NCBI GenBank assembly: GCA_016776605.1
Contig: JADHTB010000004.1
Coordinates: 243,137 to 307,136 of the forward strand
Length of the DNA stretch: 64,000 nt
Reading direction: 5' to 3'
DNA from: Alphaproteobacteria bacterium
Lineage (GTDB): Bacteria > Pseudomonadota > Alphaproteobacteria > GCA-2731375
The notes beneath the pieces were generated by a model, which made no database searches, had not been told where the DNA came from, and worked only from the letters and a program-made list of their open reading frames with translations. Below are positions 51,251-60,626 of this stretch, one piece after another. Position 1 is the stretch's first letter; every line of letters begins with the position of its first letter. A program made the translations under genes and the position numbers.

Positions 51251-51889
51251 ATGAACCAATCATCCGAACTGCAAATCCAGGGCCACGGCCTGTTCCCAAC
51301 CCCGGTGGTGTTTGCCGAGCTGCCCGACAGCGACCGCATCAATGCGGACCTGCGGGCGGTGATCGAGGCACGCATGGCCACGCACCCCTCCGCCAACCAT
51401 TCCAACCTTGGCGGCTGGCAATCCAGTTGGGATCTGGCTGACTGGGGCGGGGCCAGCGCCGGCGAGGTGCTGGCGCATGCAAGGGCCGTGGCCAACCGCA
51501 TGACCTGTGACCGTCAAGGCAATGCCGTCAATGTGGACTGGCAACTCAACGCCTGGGCCAACGTCAACAGCACCGGCCATGGCAATGAATTCCATACCCA
51601 TCCCGGCAGCTTCTGGTCCGGCACCTATTATGTGGACGACGGCGGCATTGGCGAGGACCCCAGCCTGGGCGGAGAATTCGAAATCCAGGATCCCCGTGGC
51701 ATCGCGCCCGCCATGTACGCGCCGCTGTTGACCTTTAACCTGCCCGGTGGCCTGGCCGCGGGCAGCAGCGAAACCATCCCGCCCAAGGCCGGCCGCCTGT
51801 TGATGTTTCCGGCCTGGCTATCCCATGCCGTGCGGCCTTACCTGGGCCAACGCCAGCGCATCTCCATCGCCTTTAACCTTAGCGTTTAG
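51251..51889 (+). CDS. 2-oxoglutarate/Fe(II)-type oxygenase, TIGR02466-like
   Basis: A 212-residue protein. FPTPVVFAELPDSDRINAD at the start, WQLNAWANVNSTGHGNEFHT with HTHPGSFWSGTYYV (iron His), and LMFPAWLSHAVRPYLGQRQR with the distal His and 2-oxoglutarate-type Arg, then ISIAFNLS fit the putative Fe(II)-dependent oxygenase family seen first in phages and marine bacteria. The substrate is unknown. It follows tsaD by 23 bases, so it may be cotranscribed. In many relatives a gpsA gene stands at this place, so the oxygenase may be an insertion (inference). Confidence 0.8.
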   Translation: MNQSSELQIQGHGLFPTPVVFAELPDSDRINADLRAVIEARMATHPSANHSNLGGWQSSWDLADWGGASAGEVLAHARAVANRMTCDRQGNAVNVDWQLNAWANVNSTGHGNEFHTHPGSFWSGTYYVDDGGIGEDPSLGGEFEIQDPRGIAPAMYAPLLTFNLPGGLAAGSSETIPPKAGRLLMFPAWLSHAVRPYLGQRQRISIAFNLSV

Positions 51890-51903
51890 CGTAGCGCGTG
51901 GGA

Positions 51904-52428
51904 TCAGCCGGGCACGCCGGCGCCGATGTCGATGAATTCCCGGGTCTCGAGGTCGACCAGGTCGAGACTATCCAGCTTGCCACGCAAATAGGCTGCCTTG
52001 GCGTCGAGCTCGACAGAGACGAAAACCATTTGGCGGCCCGCGCCATCGTCTCGTTCGAAGGGAAAACCGGCGGCCTCAATCAAGGTGCGATGACCGGTGG
52101 CGTAGCTAAAAACGACCACCACACGCATACCGCAGGGATGGTTGGCCGGGACCAGGTAGCCTTGCAACGCCGAGGCCCGGCGTTTCGGCTCGACGGCATC
52201 GAGATAGTCCGTGCCGGTGGCATCGAACCCGGTCCGCGCGACCGTATCCGTTCCAACCAAACGCAGGCGCGCGACACCGGGCTCGCTCCGGTCGAAAATG
52301 GAAACATAGGGAAGCAGTGCGGGAAGCCCGGCAGGGTCAAGACGGGAGCGTAGCGGTACCAGATCCTCGCCCTGTAGCGCGAGCCAGTAATTGACCCATC
52401 GCCGCACTTCCGGTGCATGAAATTCCAT
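51904..52428 (-). CDS. PAS_5-family small PAS protein (second copy)
   Basis: A 174-residue protein starting MEFHAPEVRRWVNYWLALQG with GGGAGAAGG upstream. It shows RSRLDPAGLPALLPYVSIFD, ARLRLVGTDTVARTGFDATG and a last strand QMVFVSVELDAKAAY, the pattern of PAS_5 proteins. No output domain. It is a divergent relative of the protein at 8757-9242. It is convergent with the oxygenase gene, with 14 bases between. Function unknown. Confidence 0.75.
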   Translation of the reverse strand: MEFHAPEVRRWVNYWLALQGEDLVPLRSRLDPAGLPALLPYVSIFDRSEPGVARLRLVGTDTVARTGFDATGTDYLDAVEPKRRASALQGYLVPANHPCGMRVVVVFSYATGHRTLIEAAGFPFERDDGAGRQMVFVSVELDAKAAYLRGKLDSLDLVDLETREFIDIGAGVPG

Positions 52429-52571
52429 GCCTTCTCCCAAAGTCCGGATATGACGGCTGTCGTATACGCCACACGGAAGACCGATCCGCACACATGCAAT
52501 AGTAGCATAGTCAACCTGGAATAATTAGAGACGCCGAAACCAGACAGGGGCGATGCCGGCGATGTCCAGGG

Positions 52572-53708
52572 TCAGATGATCCCGAACGCCTTCGTGGCCA
52601 GGGAGATGCCGATAACATAGAGCAGCGGGAACAGCACACGGGAGATCCGGTCGGTTCTCGCCACCGCCTGCAAACGATCCGCGCCGGTAAGGTAATCCAC
52701 GACGGTATTCTCGACTACGACCAGCAACAGCAGGAGGAATGAAATGCCGAACAAGGCCTCGAGATAGGTGAGTTCCGGCACGCTGGGCAGTTTGCCGGTG
52801 ACGATGAAATTGAACGCCACGACGGTGAGGATCGCGGTAAAGGTGACCCCAACCCGGCCGGTTGAGGTTGGCCGTAGCCAGAACACCGACCAGGACGCCA
52901 TCACGACCAGGACCAGCGGGATCATCAGCCGGTAGACGAATGGCATCGCGATCCGCGCGGTCTCTACCTCCATGACGAACTCGGAAAAGGCGTCGCGGTC
53001 GCGGATCTCGCGCTGCGAACGGACCTCCGCTTTGTAATTTATCACGCGCCAGGGCGGCGTGTTGAAAACGTCGGCCAGGCCGGTTTTTTCGCTATCCAGA
53101 TGCAACGCCATTTCATGCGCTGGCCAGGCGAAGGACTCCATTTCGATTTCAAGTTTCTGACGGTCGAAGGGAAACTGTGTCAGATCCAGTTTAGACTTTA
53201 GGCTGACCCGGACACGCTCTTCGTAAACCACCGTGCCGTCGGGAAAAATGATCAGTTCCTGGCGTTCGATGACCGGTGGCCCGGATGAGTTGACGAAATA
53301 CAGATCGGGCCACCACATCGCCTGAAATTTCCTGAGCACGGCTTCCTCAAGGAAAATTCTCCGAACTTGGCCGGTCTCGCCAACCGCAAAGGCCAGCCGC
53401 GGATCGCACCAGATTAGCTCGACGAAGGCCTCCAGAGTAAATGAATGATCGGCCTCGCTAATCGAATGCAGATATTCCATATGCAGGCCAAGATCGACGT
53501 CGGCTGGCGCACCATCGCGGCGTGGCGGCGCCATTAGATCGGACTGGGCGGCACTGGAGAGCGCTTCAATGCGATCTTCCCCAGCCTGGCAGGCGAAAGC
53601 CGAGGTGACGTCCTGGCGCAGGAAGGCATCCGCCGCGGACCCGAGATGGGGGAGCACCAACATGGCAACGAGGGCCATCAGGCCGGCGCGCCACAGGGAC
53701 CTGGTCAT
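52572..53708 (-). CDS. Prokaryotic pentameric ligand-gated ion channel
   Basis: A 378-residue protein with signal peptide (residues 1-26), an extracellular beta domain and four membrane helices. The Pro-loop reads DLTQFPFDRQKLEIEMESF, the Cys-loop motif without flanking Cys, as in GLIC/ELIC-like channels. PDLYFVNSSGPPVIERQELI is the loop-A/E region. M1 begins FVYRLMIPLVLVVMA, M2 contains RVGVTFTAILTVVAFNF, and M3/M4 follow; the M3-M4 loop is short (DRLQAVARTDRISR). It would form a cation or anion channel in the inner membrane gated by a small ligand or protons. The TPR gene ends two bases before it starts. Confidence 0.88.
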   Translation of the reverse strand: MTRSLWRAGLMALVAMLVLPHLGSAADAFLRQDVTSAFACQAGEDRIEALSSAAQSDLMAPPRRDGAPADVDLGLHMEYLHSISEADHSFTLEAFVELIWCDPRLAFAVGETGQVRRIFLEEAVLRKFQAMWWPDLYFVNSSGPPVIERQELIIFPDGTVVYEERVRVSLKSKLDLTQFPFDRQKLEIEMESFAWPAHEMALHLDSEKTGLADVFNTPPWRVINYKAEVRSQREIRDRDAFSEFVMEVETARIAMPFVYRLMIPLVLVVMASWSVFWLRPTSTGRVGVTFTAILTVVAFNFIVTGKLPSVPELTYLEALFGISFLLLLLVVVENTVVDYLTGADRLQAVARTDRISRVLFPLLYVIGISLATKAFGII

Positions 53709-53709
53709 G

Positions 53710-55089
53710 CTACGCAGCACGATTGGCGTTCTCCCGCGCGGCCGCCGCGCCCGCGCCGTCGCCGCAGCCTTCCAGGGCCTCGGCATACCAGCGCCAGCCG
53801 ATGGGGCTGTTGGTCTTGGTGGCGGTGCGCTGGGCCAGCGAGCCACGGGCATCCTGGAACCGCCCCGCATCCAGCAACGAGCGGCAGATCATTTGCGCCC
53901 AAACATCACGTTGCGCATGGCTGCCGCCCAGGCGCGAGATGTGATCGCGCAGGGGCAGCAGGATATCCGCCGCCTCGCCCGCCCTGCCCTGACACAGCGC
54001 CAGGGTGGCCCGGCAGACCGGCAGCCCCACGTCGGCGGCAACCCGGGCCTGATCGCCGGTACCCTGGGCGGCCTTCGCCAGACTATCCAGCAGAGTTTGC
54101 GCGGCCTCTTCCCGGCCATCCTTGGCCAGGGCCATCATGTAATGGGCATCGGCGAAAGTCAGAATGGCATCGCCGTTGTGGCGTTCAGCCACATCGGCCA
54201 GGACGGACCAGCGTTGGCCCACATCGACGCCTTGGTAATTCAGCCGCCACAGCATGGCGGCGGCATTGGTGAAATCCAGATATTCATCGCTGGGTTGGGC
54301 CCAGAATTGCCCGTCATACAAATCCAGAACCGTATCATGCTGGCCCTTTTCCAGGTGATACATGGCCTTGTGCCACCAGGTGTGAAAGCGGAAGTTGTTC
54401 AATTCCGCCCATTGCGGGCTAAGGCCATCCAGCCAGGCAATGCCCTCGTCCTGGCGGCCCTGCATCTCATAGACATGGGCCACCGCATGGGTGGCCCAAA
54501 TATCCTTGGGGTTGATCTCCACCGCCGCTTTGCCGGCAGCTTCCGCCGCCGCGTAATCGCCCGCTTCTTCATGGGAAAAGGCCGATATGCCCAGGATAAA
54601 GCCATAATCGGGCCGGTCCTTGTCCCAGGCGGGCAGAATGCGGTTGGTCGACTGGCGCATGGCGCCGCCGCCATTGAGATAGAAATGGGTGAAATGAGAC
54701 AGGCGTATGGCCATCACATCGTGGGGGTGGTGCAGCAGGATCTGCTCCCACCAATCCGTCGCCCCCGCCATGTCGCCAAGGTTCCAGGCCTGCAGCGCGG
54801 CAAGGTGCCATTTTTCCCGCTGGGTGGCGCCCCGCACGGTAATGGCTTCCTGGGCGGCACGGGCGCTGTCCGCCGCCTTTTTTTCCAACACAGGAATGGA
54901 AAACAGGTGGAAGAAATAACCCCGGGTAATCAGGGCCATCGGCATCTCGGCATCAGCCGTCAACGCGGCCTTTAGATGCACGCCCACATCGGTCTGATAG
55001 CCCATATAGCCGCGCATGCAATTGCTGTAGGCCTCGGCCGCCGCCACGCTGTCGGTGGTAAGTTCCAGACCTTGATAATCCGCTGCCAT
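53710..55089 (-). CDS. TPR38-like tetratricopeptide repeat protein
   Basis: A 459-residue soluble protein starting MAADYQGLELTTDSVAAAEA. It has a helical repeat body: KWHLAALQAWNLGDMAGATD, WEQILLHHPHDVMAIRLSHF, ATHAVAHVYEMQGRQDEGIA with conserved His residues, and further TPR pairs to the end. The pattern matches the TPR38/StaR-like family, whose biochemical role is not known. It starts upstream of, and ends two bases before, the ligand-gated channel gene, so the two are probably cotranscribed and the protein might work with the channel (inference). ATG 55089 has GGATGGGG upstream. Confidence 0.82.
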   Translation of the reverse strand: MAADYQGLELTTDSVAAAEAYSNCMRGYMGYQTDVGVHLKAALTADAEMPMALITRGYFFHLFSIPVLEKKAADSARAAQEAITVRGATQREKWHLAALQAWNLGDMAGATDWWEQILLHHPHDVMAIRLSHFTHFYLNGGGAMRQSTNRILPAWDKDRPDYGFILGISAFSHEEAGDYAAAEAAGKAAVEINPKDIWATHAVAHVYEMQGRQDEGIAWLDGLSPQWAELNNFRFHTWWHKAMYHLEKGQHDTVLDLYDGQFWAQPSDEYLDFTNAAAMLWRLNYQGVDVGQRWSVLADVAERHNGDAILTFADAHYMMALAKDGREEAAQTLLDSLAKAAQGTGDQARVAADVGLPVCRATLALCQGRAGEAADILLPLRDHISRLGGSHAQRDVWAQMICRSLLDAGRFQDARGSLAQRTATKTNSPIGWRWYAEALEGCGDGAGAAAARENANRAA

Positions 55090-55264
55090 TGCCCCATCCC
55101 GTATTTCAAATTGCAATTAGATTGATCAAAGTAGGCCATCGTCCAATCCAATCACAACCAAATCTTGAAAGAATAGCTTGCGGTTGGATCGCGCATCCTG
55201 TTGCTTGGGGATAATTGATCAACCCCTATCGAGACCCCCCCTGTTCCTCTTGAAAGCGCCGTAA

Positions 55265-56269
55265 ATGACAAAATTCTCCGTACTTGACCTGGCTCCCGTG
55301 CGCGAAGGCGGCACGCCGGGGGATGCTCTGCGCAATTCCCTGGATCTGGCCCAGCATGTGGAGGCGGCGGGATATGGGCGCTTTTGGCTGGCGGAGCATC
55401 ACAACATGGTCGGCATTGCCTCCGCCGCCACCTCCGTCGCCATCGGCTATGTCGCCGGCGGCACCTCTCATATGCGGATTGGCGCCGGCGGTGTCATGCT
55501 ACCCAACCATTCGCCCCTGGTCATCGCCGAACAATTCGGCACCCTGGCCTCGCTTTATCCCGGCCGGATCGACCTTGGCCTCGGCCGGGCGCCGGGCACC
55601 GATCAACAGACCTTGCGGGCCCTGCGCCGCCACCCCGCCATGGCGGAAAACTTTCCCCAGGATGTGCTGGAACTGCAGGCGCTGCTGGGGCCGCTGCAGC
55701 CGGGCCAGGTGATCCAGGCGGTGCCGGGCACGGACACCAATGTGCCCCTATGGATCCTTGGCTCCAGCCTGTTCGGCGCGCAACTGGCCGCCATGCTGGG
55801 CCTGCCCTATGCCTTTGCCTCCCACTTCGCACCCGAGGCCCTGATGCAGGCGATACAGGTCTATCGGGAAACTTTCAAACCCTCGGCGCAGCTGGACAAA
55901 CCTTACGTCATGGTCGGCACCACGATCGTCGCCGCCGATACGGAGGCCGAGGCGCGCTATCTGTTCACCACGCCGCAACAGCAGTTCACCAATATGTTCC
56001 GGGGCACCCGGGGCCGGTTGCTCCCGCCGATCGACGATATCGAGGATTTTTGGACGCCGGCCGAGAAGATGCGGGTCTCCGGCATGCTGGCCTGCGCCTT
56101 CCACGGCACCGGTGACACCATCGCGGCACAGTTGGCGCCATTTATCGAACAAACCGGCGCGGACGAACTTATGATCGCCTGCTCTATCTATGATCATTCG
56201 GCCCGGGTGCACTCCTACGAGATCCTGGCCGATGTACAGCGTAAACTGGAAGGGAATAGCCATGCTTGA
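55265..56269 (+). CDS. Luciferase-like flavin-dependent monooxygenase
   Basis: A 334-residue TIM-barrel enzyme. [55 protein letters not shown] and [20 protein letters not shown] match the group-1 luciferase-family oxidoreductases. It would use reduced FMN to oxidise a substrate with O2. The substrate is unknown. The stop overlaps the start of the acyl-CoA dehydrogenase by eight bases, so the two are translationally coupled and probably belong to one pathway. Confidence 0.9.
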   Translation: MTKFSVLDLAPVREGGTPGDALRNSLDLAQHVEAAGYGRFWLAEHHNMVGIASAATSVAIGYVAGGTSHMRIGAGGVMLPNHSPLVIAEQFGTLASLYPGRIDLGLGRAPGTDQQTLRALRRHPAMAENFPQDVLELQALLGPLQPGQVIQAVPGTDTNVPLWILGSSLFGAQLAAMLGLPYAFASHFAPEALMQAIQVYRETFKPSAQLDKPYVMVGTTIVAADTEAEARYLFTTPQQQFTNMFRGTRGRLLPPIDDIEDFWTPAEKMRVSGMLACAFHGTGDTIAAQLAPFIEQTGADELMIACSIYDHSARVHSYEILADVQRKLEGNSHA

Positions 56270-57452
56270 TCGGGAACAAGAGGCGCTGCGCCAACAGGCC
56301 AGGGACGTGGCGGTGGGAGAGATTGCCGCGCGGGCGGCCGAAGTGGACCGCACGGAGCAATACCCCTGGGACAACGTGGAAACCCTGAAAGACGCGGGTT
56401 TCTTCGGTATGACCATTCCAAAAGAATACGGCGGCAAGGGCCTGGGCTATCTCGACGCGGCCATTGTGGTGGAGGAAATGGCCAAGGTCTGCGGCGTCTC
56501 GGGCCGCATCGCGGTGGAGGCCAATATGGGCGCCATTGGCGCCATCATGACCTATGGCACCGAGGAACAAAAACGCCTGGCCGCCGACCTGGTTCTTTCC
56601 GGCGACAAACCGGCGATCTGCATTACCGAGCCCGAGGCGGGCAGCGCCGCCACCGACATGACCACCCGCGCCGACAAGGTGGGCAATCAATATGTCCTGA
56701 ACGGCAAGAAGCATTGGATCACGGGGGGCGGGGTATCCCGCCTGCATCTGATTTTCGCCAAGGTCTATGACGAAGACGGCGCGGAGATGGGCATTGGCGG
56801 TTTCATTGCCATTCGCGACGAGACCGAGGGCCTGGTTATCGGCGACCGCGCGCCCACCATGGGTCTGCGTGGCATCCCGGAAGCGGAAGTGATGTTCGAG
56901 GATATGGCCGTCCCCCCCGCCAATCTATTGCTGCCGCCGCGTGGCCTGCGCAACGGCTTCGCCGATCTGATGACCGCCTATAACTCGCAACGGGTGGGGG
57001 CGGCGACCGTGGCCCTGGGCGTGGCCCAGGGGGCCTACGAAAAAGCCCTGGAATACAGCCAGGTGCGCGAGCAGTTCGGCCGTCCCATCGCCGAGTTTCA
57101 GGGCCTGCAATGGATGCTGGCGGATATGAGCATACAGTTAGGCGCCGCCCGCGCCCTGGTGCATGGCGCGGCAGCCAATCTGGTGGATGGCTTTCCCGAC
57201 GCCCTGGCGGCGGCCCAGGCAAAGGTTTTCACTTCGGAAATGGCCATCAAGGTGACCAACGACGCCTTGCAGGTATTCGGGGCGGCCGGCTATTCCCGCA
57301 ACAACCCCCTTGAACGCATGCTGCGCGACGCCCGTATGTTCACCATCGGCGGCGGCACCGCGCAAGTTCTTCGCACCCTGATCGCCGGCCGAATTTTGGG
57401 CATGAAAACACCACAGACCAGGGATGGGTATACTAAGTTGGCGGCGAAATAG
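56262..57452 (+). CDS. Acyl-CoA dehydrogenase
   Basis: A 396-residue flavoprotein. [20 protein letters not shown] and [20 protein letters not shown] are the FAD/substrate segments, [20 protein letters not shown] and [20 protein letters not shown] the C-terminal ones; a Glu/Gly-type active-site region follows in [20 protein letters not shown]. It introduces a 2,3-double bond into an acyl-CoA with electron transfer to ETF. The start ATG 56262 (GGAAGGGAA upstream) overlaps the monooxygenase stop; the longer frame from 56190 is rejected. The acyl chain specificity is unclear. Confidence 0.93.
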   Translation: MLDREQEALRQQARDVAVGEIAARAAEVDRTEQYPWDNVETLKDAGFFGMTIPKEYGGKGLGYLDAAIVVEEMAKVCGVSGRIAVEANMGAIGAIMTYGTEEQKRLAADLVLSGDKPAICITEPEAGSAATDMTTRADKVGNQYVLNGKKHWITGGGVSRLHLIFAKVYDEDGAEMGIGGFIAIRDETEGLVIGDRAPTMGLRGIPEAEVMFEDMAVPPANLLLPPRGLRNGFADLMTAYNSQRVGAATVALGVAQGAYEKALEYSQVREQFGRPIAEFQGLQWMLADMSIQLGAARALVHGAAANLVDGFPDALAAAQAKVFTSEMAIKVTNDALQVFGAAGYSRNNPLERMLRDARMFTIGGGTAQVLRTLIAGRILGMKTPQTRDGYTKLAAK

Positions 57453-57470
57453 GCTACGAGGAAAGATATC

Positions 57471-58244
57471 ATGCGCCTGTACTTGTTTCTAATCCTACTT
57501 CTATTGTCCACCAACGCCGTCGCCGCGACCGCCGACGACCCCGTCATCCTAACGCCGCTGACCAATTGCCCGACCGCGCGTCCGGCGTGCATGGTTTTCC
57601 ATATCTATCTGACAACGCCGGAGGTCAATGGCGAGGGCTATGCCCCCTATACCAAGGTCATCTCAAAAGGGCTGGACGAATCCGACGTACCCATCGTCGC
57701 TGATGTCCTTGGTAGGCTGAACGGTGGGCCGGAAAAGCTCCACCGGATTGCCTTTCACAATGATCGGGGCGGAATAATTTGCCAAGATTCAAGGGCCGCC
57801 ACCATAGGTGTCGGCAAAAACGGTCACGGCACCATCCTGACCGTTCAGGGCGAACTGGAAATCACCGACCCCACGATCCAAGTGGGGGACCGCACATCAT
57901 TGGCCGTGATCGACCGCAAGACGCTGAAACAAACAAACCTCCCGACGCCACATTGGCAAAGCCATTTCTTTCTCGACCAATTGGCGATGGCCAAGGACGG
58001 TCGAGCCTATTGGCGCGAGAATAATATCTGCCTTGATATCAACAGCAGCCCTCGTTTCAAACAAGTCCCCGCCACCCATTGCACAGGCGTCAAATTGAGC
58101 CCCGCCAATGCCCGAACAGTGGAAAGGTTTCGACACACCGGGCGATACAATGGAGAGCACGAGAAGGCATATCTGCAGGACTATTTATTCGAGATCGAGG
58201 GATCGGGTTACATCGCCTATATCTACCCGATCGCGTGCACCTGA
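57471..58244 (+). CDS. Exported hypothetical protein
   Basis: A 257-residue protein with a signal peptide (MRLYLFLILLLLSTNAVAAT) and GAGGAAAG upstream. The mature part has four Cys-containing spots (TNCPTARPACMVF, GGIICQDS, NNICLDINS, ATHCTGVKL) that could form disulfides, and AHFLEIEGSG-like beta stretches at the end. I do not recognise a family. It follows the acyl-CoA dehydrogenase by 18 bases on the same strand but its export makes a shared pathway uncertain. Confidence 0.6.
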   Translation: MRLYLFLILLLLSTNAVAATADDPVILTPLTNCPTARPACMVFHIYLTTPEVNGEGYAPYTKVISKGLDESDVPIVADVLGRLNGGPEKLHRIAFHNDRGGIICQDSRAATIGVGKNGHGTILTVQGELEITDPTIQVGDRTSLAVIDRKTLKQTNLPTPHWQSHFFLDQLAMAKDGRAYWRENNICLDINSSPRFKQVPATHCTGVKLSPANARTVERFRHTGRYNGEHEKAYLQDYLFEIEGSGYIAYIYPIACT

Positions 58245-58408
58245 CGGGGATTCGTGCCGCAAGTCCGCACCGTTCCAGAGACACCGAACTTAATTGCCAA
58301 GGGGCGGCAAGCGGACGGCATGCCTGCGGATCGATATGCTGATGGATGTTTGACCAGGTTATGTCCGAAGAACCCCGGAACGCGCCATAAGCGGATAGTA
58401 ACCGAGGC

Positions 58409-59638
58409 TTATTCGGCCGCTATATCCTCGGCGGATTTATCTTCGGATTTGACGTTGCTGTGAGCAAGGATTTCAGCCATGTCACGCTTGCTTAGCGTCC
58501 CGCTATACTCGCCGCTTTCCGACACAACCGGCACCGGATATTCCGACTCCAGTGTAATCGGCAACGCATCCTGCAGGACCGTGTCTGGCTGAACGGTCGG
58601 CCCTTCCTCGGCCATGTCATGCAGCGTCGGCGCGGTAGCGTCCGACAGCGCACAGGCTTCCTCCACCGCTTCCTGGGTAACCACGCCTTGATATTTGTCT
58701 TCGTAGAAAACGTAGGCGTAATCTTCTTTCCAGCCGCGCATTTGCTTGAGCGCCTCGTCGAGATTTTCGGTGGTGAGCCGCAAAGCTGGGGGCTTCATTA
58801 CCACTTCGGCGGTCAGCACTCGGGCGCGATTGACGTCGCGCACGAACGCCTCGACATAATCATCCGCGGGGTTGAGCAAAATCTCTTCCGGCCGGCCGAC
58901 CTGAGATAGCTTGCCGTCCTTCAGAATAGCTATCCTGTCGCCTATACGCAGTGCTTCATCCAAGTCATGGGTGATGAAGATAATGGTCTTGTGCAAACGG
59001 CCCTGAAGTTCGATCAACTGGTCTTGCATCTCGCTGCGGATTAGTGGGTCGAGAGCTGAAAAAGCCTCGTCCATCAGCAGAATATCGGCGTCTGTGCACA
59101 ATGCCCGGGCTAAGCCGACGCGCTGCTGCTGGCCGCCGGAAAGCTGCGAGGGATATTGTTGCCCGTATCCGGCAAGGCCAACGGTGTCCAGCCACTGGGA
59201 CGCCTTATCGCGACGCGTAACCTTGTCCACACCTTGCACCGCCAGGCCGTAAGCCACATTTTCAAGGACGGTACGGTGTGGCATCAAGCCAAAATTCTGA
59301 AACACCATGGACATCCGTTGACGGCGGAATTGATTGAGCTCCTTGGCGTTAAGCTCAACCACATCCACGTCGTCCACCATGATACGTCCCGCCGTGGGAT
59401 CGATCAGACGGTTAAAGTGGCGGATCAGAGTAGATTTCCCGGAGCCGGAAAGCCCCATGACAACAAAAATTTCGCCCTTGTTGATGGTCAAATTAATGTC
59501 GTTCAAGCCGACCGCATGGCCGGTTTCAGCAAGGATTTCATCCTTTGAGCGCCCCTGCTTAACCATCGGCATGACGGATTGAGCGCGGTCACCAAAGACT
59601 TTATATAACCCTTCGATCCGGATCTGAGGTTCAAGCAT
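58409..59638 (-). CDS. proV: Glycine betaine/proline ABC importer ATPase
   Basis: A 409-residue ATPase starting MLEPQIRIEGLYKVFGDRAQ with GGAGGCGCC upstream. Walker A GLSGSGKSTLIRHFNRLIDP, signature LSGGQQQRVGLARAL, Walker B ADILLMDEAFSALDP and switch His in FITHDLDEALRIGDRIAIL. The C-terminal 130 residues hold two CBS-like motifs (ending PVPVVSESGEYSGTLSKRDM), which sense ionic strength in OpuA/ProV-type importers. Last gene of proXWV. It overlaps the permease gene by eight bases. Confidence 0.95.
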   Translation of the reverse strand: MLEPQIRIEGLYKVFGDRAQSVMPMVKQGRSKDEILAETGHAVGLNDINLTINKGEIFVVMGLSGSGKSTLIRHFNRLIDPTAGRIMVDDVDVVELNAKELNQFRRQRMSMVFQNFGLMPHRTVLENVAYGLAVQGVDKVTRRDKASQWLDTVGLAGYGQQYPSQLSGGQQQRVGLARALCTDADILLMDEAFSALDPLIRSEMQDQLIELQGRLHKTIIFITHDLDEALRIGDRIAILKDGKLSQVGRPEEILLNPADDYVEAFVRDVNRARVLTAEVVMKPPALRLTTENLDEALKQMRGWKEDYAYVFYEDKYQGVVTQEAVEEACALSDATAPTLHDMAEEGPTVQPDTVLQDALPITLESEYPVPVVSESGEYSGTLSKRDMAEILAHSNVKSEDKSAEDIAAE

Positions 59639-60530
59639 TTTGGGCGCCTCCAAGGTGCCTTTGAGTGCGCCTTGCGTAGGCCTGCGAGACCCGGTCGAAC
59701 ATGATCGCCAGCGCCACGATAGCCAATCCATTGAACAGGCCCATGGTGAAGTATTGATTGGTGATGGATTTCAGAACCGGCTGACCCAGGCCCTTGACCC
59801 CGATCATCGAGGCAATGACCACCATCGCCAGCGCCATCATGATGGTCTGGTTGATGCCCGCCATAATGGTTGGCATGGCCAGCGGAAGTTGTACGCTCCA
59901 TAGCCGCTGCCAGGGCGTGGCGCCGTATGCGGCTGCCGCCTCAAGCACTTCTTTGTCGACGAGGCGGATGCCCAGGTCGGTCAAGCGGATGACCGGCGGT
60001 ATGGCGTAAATCACAACCGCAATGACGCCCGGCACCTTGCCAATGCCAAGCAGCATCACCACCGGGATCAGATACACGAAGGCCGGCATGGTCTGCATGA
60101 TGTCCAGGATTGGCGTGATGATCGAACGCGCGCGGTTCGAACGCGCCATCCAGATGCCGACGGGAATACCAATTGCGATGGAAAGCAAGGTGCACACCGT
60201 GATGATGCTCATGGTGCGCATGGTGTTTTCCCACATGCCGAAGTATCCGATCGCGAGGAACGACGCCACCACGCCGAGCGACAACTTCCACGACCGGCTG
60301 GCCCCATAAACCAGCCCGACAACGACGGTCAGGACCACCCACCAGGGCGACGACAGCAGTAATTTTTCAAACCAGACTAAAAAGTAAAGAAGGGGATCGA
60401 ACACGGCCTCAATGACTTCGCCGTACGATCTGGAGAAATCGCGATAAGCCCCATCAAGCGCCTTGCGGATCGCGACTAAATCGGCGCGTTCCATTTCGGG
60501 AAACTGCGTTAGCCAGCTTTCGGAGGCCAT
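59631..60530 (-). CDS. proW: Glycine betaine/proline ABC importer permease
   Basis: A 299-residue membrane protein. After an N-terminal amphipathic stretch (residues 1-45) come about six to seven helices with the EAA loop VLEAAAAYGATPWQRLWSVQ and the conserved PAFVYLIPVVMLLGIGKVPG. It forms the pore of the osmoprotectant importer. The start has CAGGAG upstream; between it and proX lie a 30-base palindrome and two tandem 14-mers. Confidence 0.95.
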   Translation of the reverse strand: MASESWLTQFPEMERADLVAIRKALDGAYRDFSRSYGEVIEAVFDPLLYFLVWFEKLLLSSPWWVVLTVVVGLVYGASRSWKLSLGVVASFLAIGYFGMWENTMRTMSIITVCTLLSIAIGIPVGIWMARSNRARSIITPILDIMQTMPAFVYLIPVVMLLGIGKVPGVIAVVIYAIPPVIRLTDLGIRLVDKEVLEAAAAYGATPWQRLWSVQLPLAMPTIMAGINQTIMMALAMVVIASMIGVKGLGQPVLKSITNQYFTMGLFNGLAIVALAIMFDRVSQAYARRTQRHLGGAQNA

Positions 60531-60544
60531 GTCGAACTCCTGTC

Positions 60545-60620
60545 CGGAAAACGTATATCCGGAAAACGTAAAATATCGGAAGGCAGCAAACCCCGTCCCC
60601 GCCGATCGGCGGGGACGGGG
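60545..60620 (-). terminator. Palindrome and tandem repeat between proX and proW
   Basis: CCCCGTCCCCGCCG (60591) and its complement form a perfect 30-base palindrome centred on GATC (60591-60620), placed right after the proX stop in the minus direction. At 60545-60572 TCCGGAAAACGTAT is repeated twice in tandem (two 14-base units), next to the proW ribosome site. The palindrome should slow or end transcription or protect the proX mRNA. Confidence 0.7.
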
Positions 60621-60626
60621 AGGCTG

